Origin: Lachnospiraceae bacterium UBA7598 | GTDB lineage: Bacteria > Bacillota > Clostridia > Lachnospirales > Lachnospiraceae | Direction of reading: 5' to 3' | Assembly: GCA_002474415.1 (NCBI GenBank) | Contig: DLQV01000171.1 | Span: 1-8,681 of the forward strand | DNA: 8,681 nucleotides | In this document: positions 1 to 5,549 of the stretch, one piece after another | Layout of the letters: each line of letters begins with the position of its first letter | Position numbering within the stretch: position 1 is the stretch's first letter | Notes under the pieces: generated by a model | The model's database searches: none | What the model saw: only the letters and a program-made list of their open reading frames with translations | What the model was told of the DNA's origin: nothing | Position numbers and translations under genes: made by a program

Positions 1-699
1 CAGAATAATAAACGCATTGTCGAGCGTCCGTCCACGCATATAAGCTAAAGGTGCAACCTCAATCAGACCTTTCTCCATATTTTTCTGAAATGATTCTGCA
101 CCCATGATCTGATACAGGGCATCGTATAGAGGGCGCAGGTACGGATCCACTTTGCTTTGCAGATCTCCCGGAAGAAATCCAAGTTTCTCTCCCGCTTCTA
201 TTGCCGGACGTGTCAGAATAATCCGTCCCACCTCTTCATTTTTAAATGCGGTGATCGCCATTGCCATTGCCAGATATGTTTTTCCGGTTCCGGCAGGTCC
301 CATTCCGAACACGATCATTTTTTTGCGGATATTATCTACATAATCTTTCTGTCCAAGTGTTTTTGGTTTTACAGGCTTTCCCTGAATGGTATGACAGATC
401 ACATCTTTGTCAATCTCAACCATCTCAGATCCTTTATGTTCCTGCAACAGTGCAAGCGCATAGTTTACGTTTTGTTCACTGATAACATTCCCACGCTTGG
501 CAAGTTCATACAATTGTTCAAATACTTCCTGGGCGCCGCTGGCTGCAGATGGCGTTCCGATGATCTTTAACTGATCTTCACGCACAACAACCGTCACGCC
601 CAAAGTTCTTTCTATTTTCTTGATATTGGCATCAAACTGTCCAAAGACATTTGCCATATGTTCCGTTGGTATCCGGAGCGATACTTCATTCAGACTCAT
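1..699 (-). CDS. phoH: PhoH family P-loop ATPase (3' part cut off by window edge)
   Basis: The first 233 codons of a PhoH-like protein are present, about 320 residues being usual for the family, so the C-terminal third lies outside the window. The N-terminus (MSLNEVSLRI) leads into a small KH-like region. The Walker A motif GPAGTGKT is at residues 134-141, with K140 as the nucleotide-binding lysine. Further on are TRPAIEAGEKLGFLPGD and, at the window edge, APLAYMRGRTL followed by AFIIL. The family then continues with the Walker B DEAQ, which falls just outside. PhoH proteins are cytoplasmic NTPases thought to act on RNA, and the family is linked to phosphate starvation in E. coli; the precise substrate is not known. 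The ATG at 699-697 lies 14 nt inside the end of yqfD, and an AAAGGAA ribosome site at 713-707 sits 7 nt upstream, so translation is probably coupled to yqfD. The order yqfC-yqfD-phoH is classic for Firmicutes and strengthens the call. Confidence 0.96.
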   Translation of the reverse strand, partial: MSLNEVSLRIPTEHMANVFGQFDANIKKIERTLGVTVVVREDQLKIIGTPSAASGAQEVFEQLYELAKRGNVISEQNVNYALALLQEHKGSEMVEIDKDVICHTIQGKPVKPKTLGQKDYVDNIRKKMIVFGMGPAGTGKTYLAMAMAITAFKNEEVGRIILTRPAIEAGEKLGFLPGDLQSKVDPYLRPLYDALYQIMGAESFQKNMEKGLIEVAPLAYMRGRTLDNAFIIL

Positions 700-1918
700 T
701 CACAGGTTCCTTTCGTTTCATTTCGGTCGGTACAGGTGTTGTGATTTTTTCACACCCTTTTACCTGGCCATAGATATGATAGTTTTTATCTATCTGTTCA
801 ATCATAACATTTTTGTCGACAATTCGCACCCCATTTTCTTCCAATTCTGAAAGAAATTGTGAAAAATGTGACAAAGCAAGCTGTCTGACCTGTTCTTTTG
901 TCAGCGTAATGGTTTTTTCCTGCAGCTCAAATGTCGTAATTTTTCCATAATAAACCGGAAGATAAAAACTGTCCTGCAGACAAAACTGCCGGGTATCTGT
1001 GATGGAGCGTTCCGTTACGTACTCTGCGTGCAAAGCCGGGGTAACGAGGCGTTCATCCATGATTTGAATAAAATATCTTTTATTTTTATTTCCAGTTTCC
1101 TTTCTCTCCGTCATTTGTGAAGAAATCCAGTCTTCATAAGGGTGCATCGTGTAACCATACACATCTGCATCTGCATTCTTGTAATAGTATTCCCGTACTT
1201 CTCCATTATCATCCAGAATTTCCTGTCTCCCACAGACCAGCAGATCTCCTTTTTTTACTTTATCCCCCTTTTTTACTTCGGCAAGCCCGCTCCTTGTAAT
1301 GATCGATGCAACCGTTGCATCCGTAGATGCTGCCAGATCCATACAGGTGTCTTTCACTTCTTTCGTTTCCTCGTGAGAAGAGATTTTCTCCTGTACCTGC
1401 ACAACCAGTTTAGTTCCCGTTTCATATACACTTGCCCAGATGACCGGTTTAAGATCCTGTCTTAAAGAAAGTTCCAAAGCATCATTGTCAATTTCCTTTG
1501 CCGGCATCCCATAGGTAATATTATGTGATTTTAAATATTCCAGAATGGTGTCCTCTCCCAGAGAAGAATTGCCTTTGATTTCGATTCTCCAGATTCTTGT
1601 GCTGAGTACCCAGACACCAGCCATCCCGCACAAAAGAACCACAATCCAGATCTTTCTTGCACGGTATTTTTCCCAGAAAAAAGGAAATCCCAGTTTCTTT
1701 TCAATATGGATTCCTGTTTTGGTTTTGCGCAGATAGGGACGAAGTTCGTACACATCCTGCAGCCGTATAAAAAAAGAAACCTGTGTCGGAGAATCAACCT
1801 GTATCTTCCAAAACAAAATTTCGTGACGTGCGCATAAGTTTAAAAAACGGGAAATATTCGTTCCCCGCACAGACACCAAAAGACTGCCTTTGACGAACCG
1901 AAGAAGTTTTTCAATCAT
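686..1918 (-). CDS. yqfD: Sporulation protein YqfD
   Basis: A 410-residue protein, close to the roughly 400 residues of Bacillus YqfD. It starts with a soluble region (1-85), followed by one clear membrane segment at about 90-106 (IWIVVLLCGMAGVWVLS) preceded by basic residues (EKYRARK). This suggests a cytoplasmic N-terminus and an exported C-terminal part. Just after the membrane segment, RIEIKGNSSLGEDTI (111-125) resembles the start of a POTRA-like domain. Residues 215-228 (VKKGDKVKKGDLLV) look like the hairpin of a lipoyl/HlyD-type fold. In Bacillus subtilis yqfD belongs to the mother-cell sigma-E regulon and is linked to sporulation; its molecular role is not settled. The ATG overlaps the yqfC stop as ATGA. 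The nearest ribosome site, AGGAG at 1937-1933, is 14 nt away, so translational coupling to yqfC is likely. Its end overlaps phoH by 14 nt. Two A-rich runs at 1250-1256 and 1269-1274 are described under findings. Confidence 0.93.
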   Translation of the reverse strand: MIEKLLRFVKGSLLVSVRGTNISRFLNLCARHEILFWKIQVDSPTQVSFFIRLQDVYELRPYLRKTKTGIHIEKKLGFPFFWEKYRARKIWIVVLLCGMAGVWVLSTRIWRIEIKGNSSLGEDTILEYLKSHNITYGMPAKEIDNDALELSLRQDLKPVIWASVYETGTKLVVQVQEKISSHEETKEVKDTCMDLAASTDATVASIITRSGLAEVKKGDKVKKGDLLVCGRQEILDDNGEVREYYYKNADADVYGYTMHPYEDWISSQMTERKETGNKNKRYFIQIMDERLVTPALHAEYVTERSITDTRQFCLQDSFYLPVYYGKITTFELQEKTITLTKEQVRQLALSHFSQFLSELEENGVRIVDKNVMIEQIDKNYHIYGQVKGCEKITTPVPTEMKRKEPVNESE

Positions 1919-2208
1919 GGTAAAAACGTAATCTCCTGCATATACCCGGAAATTTCAATAAGATCTGCCGAATATTTCCGGATGGATAAATTTCTTCCAA
2001 CGACCCGGATATGATACGCCTGTGCTGCAATGCCAATTACTTCCGGACAGTATTTTATAATCCCGCGGTGATTTACAATGCAAAGCGTATGATTTCCTTC
2101 CATGGAAAGAAGCGGCATCCCAAGAAAAATATCTTTTGGCAGTTCCATTTGTTCTACGAGATGCTCCGGTTCAATTTTATGTTTGTTTCGATTCGAATGG
2201 CTTTTCAT
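1915..2208 (-). CDS. yqfC: YabP/YqfC family sporulation protein
   Basis: A 97-residue protein matching the small YabP/YqfC family in length and pattern. A short charged N-terminus is followed by MELPKDIFLGMPLLSMEGN (21-39), then a beta-rich stretch with the typical NHRGI motif (46-50), and ends in YMQEITFLP. The family includes the spore-coat assembly protein YabP and the sigma-E-dependent YqfC of Bacillus; the biochemical role is not known. It lies directly upstream of yqfD with an ATGA overlap, the normal arrangement. The gap from the yihY-family gene upstream is 28 nt. No good Shine-Dalgarno precedes the ATG (only GTGAAGT). A second in-frame ATG at codon 21 would begin at the conserved ELPKD, but the first start gives the usual family length and was preferred. 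A sigma-E-like promoter sits immediately upstream. Confidence 0.9.
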   Translation of the reverse strand: MKSHSNRNKHKIEPEHLVEQMELPKDIFLGMPLLSMEGNHTLCIVNHRGIIKYCPEVIGIAAQAYHIRVVGRNLSIRKYSADLIEISGYMQEITFLP

Positions 2209-2213
2209 ACTTC

Positions 2214-2243
2214 ACTATATGAAATTTCAGCCAGTCCTATGCC
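2214..2243 (-). promoter_or_regulatory. Candidate sigma-E-type promoter for yqfC-yqfD
   Basis: On the minus strand GGCATAGG (2243-2236) is followed after exactly 14 nt by CATATAGT (2221-2214). The Bacillus mother-cell sigma-E consensus is roughly GKCATATT, 14 nt, CATACAAT, so six of eight positions match in each half with the usual spacing. The element overlaps the stop codon of the yihY-family gene. The difficulty is that the expected transcript start would fall at about 2207, on the yqfC start codon itself. That requires a leaderless message, a later start codon, or a chance match. Inference only. Confidence 0.4.
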
Positions 2244-3067
2244 TCTAAATCCAGGGATCCGTTTCGATACGCTTCCAGAAATACATTGAATTCTACAGAC
2301 ATCATCATAATATACATGCAAAAATACAGCCAGAGCATAATCAGGGCAATCGTTGTAAGACTTCCATACATGGAAAAGCCATTAAAATAATCCACATAAA
2401 TGGAAAGCCCGAAAGAGAAAACATACCACGCCGCCGCACATGCCGCAGCTCCCGGAAGCTGACTTCTGAATGTGAGTTTTGTATTTGGAAGTGCAGTAAA
2501 AATCACGTCAAAAAACAGGATCAGAAGGAATAACATGATAAGTCCGCGCAATTTGATTATAATTTTTACCAAATGCGCAATAAACGGAAGATAATCTGCC
2601 GCCAGATGCCGCAGACTGTTTCCAAAAACCAGCACAACCAGTGTAAATACAATTGCAATCAAAAAAACAATAGTATAAATAACCGCCCAGAACCGGAGGA
2701 CAAACCAGTTTCTGGTTTCTTTTAATTCATGAACGGCATTTAATCCATCTGCCATATACTGAATTCCTTTTGCCGCAGACCATATGGCGATGATTGCTGT
2801 GACGGAAATGATTCCCACGGATCTTGTATAAATTTCTTTTACAAGAGAAATTAAAAATGGCGCGACATACTGCGGCATGACTTTTTTTATGATTTCAAAT
2901 ACCATATCTTCCGTGATACTGGTATATTGAAGCATAGATGAAAATACCATAAGAAACGGAATGATCGATAAAATAATAAAAAAAGCGATCTGTGCGGAAT
3001 AAGCATTTATTTTATCTTTCTGGCATTTGGTTAAAAAACGGGTAACCAGTTGTATTGTTTTTTGCAT
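2237..3067 (-). CDS. YihY/BrkB family inner-membrane protein
   Basis: A 276-residue polytopic membrane protein with hydrophobic segments at about 26-46, 84-106 (weaker), 124-149, 175-193, 204-225 and 235-262. The family signature is visible near the end as GFSMYGSLTTIALIMLW followed by YMMMMSVEFN-like residues (230-261). The N-terminal AYSAQIAFFIILSIIPF (22-37) is also typical, with S33 to P37 in the conserved S-x-x-P position. Members were once called RNase BN or BrkB; the RNase BN name is an error inherited from E. coli, whose tRNA nuclease is a different gene. The true function is unknown, although a transport or envelope role is plausible from topology. It follows rlmH by 20 nt and precedes yqfC by 28 nt. 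An AAAGGA ribosome site at 3083-3078 lies 10 nt before the ATG. Confidence 0.93.
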   Translation of the reverse strand: MQKTIQLVTRFLTKCQKDKINAYSAQIAFFIILSIIPFLMVFSSMLQYTSITEDMVFEIIKKVMPQYVAPFLISLVKEIYTRSVGIISVTAIIAIWSAAKGIQYMADGLNAVHELKETRNWFVLRFWAVIYTIVFLIAIVFTLVVLVFGNSLRHLAADYLPFIAHLVKIIIKLRGLIMLFLLILFFDVIFTALPNTKLTFRSQLPGAAACAAAWYVFSFGLSIYVDYFNGFSMYGSLTTIALIMLWLYFCMYIMMMSVEFNVFLEAYRNGSLDLEA

Positions 3068-3087
3068 GCCAAGGAATCCTTTCTTTT

Positions 3088-3567
3088 TTATTTATGATAC
3101 GGTTCGTGGTGCATGATACGATACGAACGATAAATCTGTTCCAGCAGAATTACACGCATCAACTGATGGGGAAATGTCATATTAGAAAAGCTCAGGTGTG
3201 CATCCGCCCTTTTAAGAACCTGATCCGATAATCCAAGAGAGCCACCGATCACAAAATAAATATGGCTGACTCCGCCAAGCCCGAGTTTTTCGATTTCCCT
3301 GGAAAGTTTCACTGAATCCGGCTGTTTTCCATCGATTGCAAGTGCGATCACATACCCGTCCCCACGGATGGATTTTAAAATGCGCTCCCCTTCCCGATCT
3401 TTTACCATGGCAATTTCGGTTTCGCTTGCCTGTTCTTTTGTCTTTTCATCTGCTACCTCCGTAATGGATAATGTACAGTAGCGGCTGAGCCGTTTGGAAT
3501 ATTCTTTGATTGCTTCCGTATAAAATTTTTCCTTTATTTTGCCTACGCAGATAATTGTGATTTTCAT
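3088..3567 (-). CDS. rlmH: 23S rRNA (pseudouridine1915-N3)-methyltransferase RlmH
   Basis: A 159-residue SPOUT-class methyltransferase of normal length. It is known to transfer a methyl group from S-adenosylmethionine to pseudouridine 1915 in helix 69 of 23S rRNA, acting on the assembled 70S ribosome. The N-terminus [15 protein letters not shown] (1-15) is characteristic. The cofactor-binding trefoil knot is seen as FVIGGSLGL (105-113) and [20 protein letters not shown] (125-144). The C-terminal [11 protein letters not shown] (149-159) carries the conserved histidine and tyrosine that read the substrate. The ATG at 3567 has no recognisable Shine-Dalgarno, and the best predicted promoter would leave a leader of only about 5 nt. 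It is the first gene of the left block and diverges from xpt. Confidence 0.97.
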   Translation of the reverse strand: MKITIICVGKIKEKFYTEAIKEYSKRLSRYCTLSITEVADEKTKEQASETEIAMVKDREGERILKSIRGDGYVIALAIDGKQPDSVKLSREIEKLGLGGVSHIYFVIGGSLGLSDQVLKRADAHLSFSNMTFPHQLMRVILLEQIYRSYRIMHHEPYHK

Positions 3568-3578
3568 GTTGTTATTTT

Positions 3579-3607
3579 ACTATATTTCTCTGTAAATTTG
3601 TAGTGAA
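3579..3607 (-). promoter_or_regulatory. Predicted vegetative promoter for the rlmH block
   Basis: On the minus strand a -35 TTCACT (3607-3602, 4 of 6 to TTGACA) is followed by a 17-nt spacer and a -10 TATAGT (3584-3579, 5 of 6). The expected start near 3572 would leave only about 5 nt before the rlmH ATG. It interlocks with the opposing xpt promoter: its -35 lies between the -35 and -10 of that promoter. Confidence 0.5.
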
Positions 3608-3619
3608 AAATGATATACT
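3591..3619 (+). promoter_or_regulatory. Predicted vegetative promoter for xpt (extended -10)
   Basis: TATACT at 3614-3619 (5 of 6 to TATAAT) is preceded by TGA, which makes an extended -10 element. The -35 at the 17-nt distance is weak (TGTAAA, 3591-3596). Transcription would start near 3626, leaving a leader of about 20 nt, too short for a riboswitch. Confidence 0.55.
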
Positions 3620-3635
3620 GTAATCAACAAATACA

Positions 3636-3642
3636 AGAGAGG
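3636..3642 (+). promoter_or_regulatory. Ribosome binding site that decides the xpt start
   Basis: AGAGAGG is the only Shine-Dalgarno-like run before xpt. It lies 2 nt from the ATG at 3645, too close for normal initiation, but 8 nt from the in-frame TTG at 3651, which is near ideal. Confidence 0.6.
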
Positions 3643-3644
3643 TA

Positions 3645-4226
3645 ATGAAATTGAAAGAATTACAGGAAAGAATCAAAAAAGATGGAATTGCTGTCAATGA
3701 AGATATCTTAAAAGTAGACAGTTTTATCAATCATCAGGTAGATCCGGTACTGATGCAGCATATCGGGGAAGCATTTGCAGAACACTTCAAAGACCAGGGC
3801 ATCACAAAGGTTGCAACAATCGAAAGTTCCGGTATCGCTCCGGCTCTTATGACTGCTATGTGCATGGGTCTTCCTATGATTATCTTAAAGAAACAGCCTT
3901 CTAAGATTTTAAATGACAACCTGTTCCAGACAGAGGTCACTTCTTTTACCAAAGGCACCAGTTATGAGTTGACACTTTCTTCCAAATTTGTCTCTGAAAA
4001 AGACCATGTACTGATCATTGACGATTTTCTGGCAAATGGAGAAGCCGCTACCGGAGCCATCCGTCTGCTCCGCAAAGCACACGCTACGATCGCAGGTGTG
4101 GGCGTATTAATTGAGAAAGCATTTCAGCCAGGACATGAAAAACTGGTTTCCCAGGGATTTGACGTGTATTCCCTTGCAAGAATCAGCCATATGGCAAAAG
4201 ATGAGATTGAATTTCTGGAAGAGTAA
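3645..4226 (+). CDS. xpt: Xanthine phosphoribosyltransferase
   Basis: A type I phosphoribosyltransferase that converts xanthine and PRPP to XMP plus pyrophosphate in purine salvage, in the cytoplasm. The PRPP-binding motif [13 protein letters not shown] is at 122-134, the [13 protein letters not shown] stretch at 59-71, and the purine-side IEKAFQPG at 156-163. The N-terminal [14 protein letters not shown] (21-34) is diagnostic for Xpt as opposed to other family members. Length is 193 codons from the ATG at 3645, used here as the outer limit. The real start is probably the TTG at 3651 (191 residues): it is well spaced from the ribosome site, and from memory it aligns with the start of Bacillus subtilis Xpt. 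The gene stands alone on the plus strand, divergent from rlmH and convergent with the zinc-ribbon gene. Bacillus xpt is controlled by a guanine riboswitch with pbuX following; neither is seen here. Confidence 0.96.
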   Translation: MKLKELQERIKKDGIAVNEDILKVDSFINHQVDPVLMQHIGEAFAEHFKDQGITKVATIESSGIAPALMTAMCMGLPMIILKKQPSKILNDNLFQTEVTSFTKGTSYELTLSSKFVSEKDHVLIIDDFLANGEAATGAIRLLRKAHATIAGVGVLIEKAFQPGHEKLVSQGFDVYSLARISHMAKDEIEFLEE

Positions 4227-4245
4227 CCTCTTTTATTATTTTTCA

Positions 4246-4307
4246 AAAACAGGGAGTGTCAGCAGTCTGTGTTATTTTAAAGCACTAACCGCTGCACTCC
4301 CTGTTTT
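4246..4307. terminator. Bidirectional intrinsic terminator between xpt and the right block
   Basis: A perfect 13-bp stem pairs 4246-4258 (AAAACAGGGAGTG) with 4295-4307. After a bulged T at 4259 it extends by CAGC (4260-4263) pairing with GCTG (4291-4294), leaving a 27-nt loop. On the plus strand the stem runs into TTTTATTT, and on the minus strand into TTTTT then GAAAAATAATAAAAG. Both convergent genes therefore get a hairpin followed by a U-rich tail. It lies 20 nt after the xpt stop and 15 nt after the stop of the gene on the other strand. Confidence 0.93.
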
Positions 4308-4321
4308 ATTTCTGATAAATT

Positions 4322-5530
4322 TTATTCACTTATGTCATCTGTAGGATCCGTGTTGTCTTCTATTGTATAATCCTCTGAATAATACACGAAATTCCCCTTG
4401 TATACATCGGAACGTAACCGTGTGGTATTATCTATAATCACGACAGAAAGAATATTGTTTCCTTCCGGTACTTTAATTGGCTGTGTATAGCGGCTACTGG
4501 CAGCCGTCGGAGTACTTCCATCCCAGGTATAGTATGCACTGCAGCCATTGGGAACTGTGATAGTTACCGAAGTTTCCGTCCCAAAATTACCTCCATCGGG
4601 GGAGACAATTGGGGCATCTGGAGCCGGAATGGTAATTTTATAACTCTGTTCCGCTACTTCACTGTAAATACCTTTTTCGTTTTTACATACCGCTTTTATC
4701 GTGTAAGTTTTATTATTCTCATCTAATTTTACAGGTTCTGTGTAACGCATGCCGCGTGTCTTTGGATCGGATCCATCGATCGTATAATAGATTTCATACC
4801 CTTTGGTAGAAAGCATCTGCAATACCTGGGCACTGTCAAAACTTCCACTCTTTAAACTGAACTGTGGTTCTTCTACCTGATAATCTGCAAACAGATCTTT
4901 CAGGCTGTCATCGACTGCCTCGGAAAGAGAAAGTATGGCATCGGTATTATTCTGTTTTTCATAAATAGCAATCAATCCCTGACATGCCTGTCGGTTTTTT
5001 TTGTCTTCCCGGATCACTTCCTGATATAACACAAGTGCCGAATCATAATCTTTTTCTTCTGTATACAGTTTTGCTAAAGCCAGCCGGACCTCAATACTGT
5101 TTTTATCCAGTGCCAGCGCATTTTCATAGTATGCAATGGCATCCTTGGTATCCCCGGCTTTCTGGGCTTTTTGGGCCAATCCCACCTGATAATCAAAGGA
5201 ATTGGCATGGTTAGAACGTATCGCCGCTCCGAGGATCAATAGTGTAAATATAAGCACACATACAATACCCAGAACAAGAATTATGATTTTTTTCTGTTGC
5301 CGGTCGAGATGTCTTTTCTTTGAAGGCCCGGTTTTGGCAGATGCCATTCTCCCCTTTTTTTCAGTTTCTTCTGACACAGAAATATTTTGCGCTTCTTCCG
5401 TAAGGACCTGATTCAGATAATCATCATCGTAAATATTGTAGTCCGGCACGATCTGTACGGCTTTCCCGCACTTCGGGCAGTACAGACTCCCCTCTTTTAA
5501 TTCCTCACCGCAATAAATACACTTCATCAT
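4322..5530 (-). CDS. Membrane protein with zinc ribbon, TPR and two chitobiase-like C-terminal domains, function unknown
   Basis: I do not recognise a named gene. The 402-residue product has four parts. An N-terminal zinc ribbon has C4-x2-C7 and C18-x2-C21. An acidic then strongly basic linker (KKRHLDRQQKK, 71-81) leads to one membrane segment at about 82-103. TPR-like repeats run over about 113-205 (AGDTKDAIAYYENALALDKN, then EKDYDSALVLYQEVIRED). Last come two repeats of the beta-sandwich type annotated as chitobiase/beta-hexosaminidase C-terminal or Fn3-associated, marked by YYTIDGSDP (248-256) and YYTWDGSTP (333-341). The positive linker predicts the ribbon inside and the TPR and sandwich domains outside the cell. 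The C-terminus is acidic. No catalytic domain is visible. The start has two adjacent ATGs; AAGGGG at 5540-5535 is 4 nt from the first and 7 nt from the second (5527), so MKCIYCG may be the true start. It follows folD by 19 nt and is last in its block. Confidence 0.88.
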   Translation of the reverse strand: MMKCIYCGEELKEGSLYCPKCGKAVQIVPDYNIYDDDYLNQVLTEEAQNISVSEETEKKGRMASAKTGPSKKRHLDRQQKKIIILVLGIVCVLIFTLLILGAAIRSNHANSFDYQVGLAQKAQKAGDTKDAIAYYENALALDKNSIEVRLALAKLYTEEKDYDSALVLYQEVIREDKKNRQACQGLIAIYEKQNNTDAILSLSEAVDDSLKDLFADYQVEEPQFSLKSGSFDSAQVLQMLSTKGYEIYYTIDGSDPKTRGMRYTEPVKLDENNKTYTIKAVCKNEKGIYSEVAEQSYKITIPAPDAPIVSPDGGNFGTETSVTITVPNGCSAYYTWDGSTPTAASSRYTQPIKVPEGNNILSVVIIDNTTRLRSDVYKGNFVYYSEDYTIEDNTDPTDDISE

Positions 5531-5549
5531 CTATCCCCTTGCTCTTGTT

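Noticed and set aside
157..570. A 137-codon plus-strand frame opposite phoH
   Set aside because: The opposite strand carries a Walker A motif and continuous PhoH similarity. The plus-strand product has no family features and no plausible ribosome site.
2237..3067. Annotation of the YihY-family gene as ribonuclease BN
   Set aside because: The RNase BN name was wrongly attached to this family. The sequence is a polytopic membrane protein with no nuclease motif.
3071..3081. Palindrome AAGGAATCCTT overlapping the ribosome site of the yihY-family gene
   Set aside because: As RNA it gives only a 4-bp stem with a 3-nt loop, too weak to argue for regulation. The match is easily due to chance.
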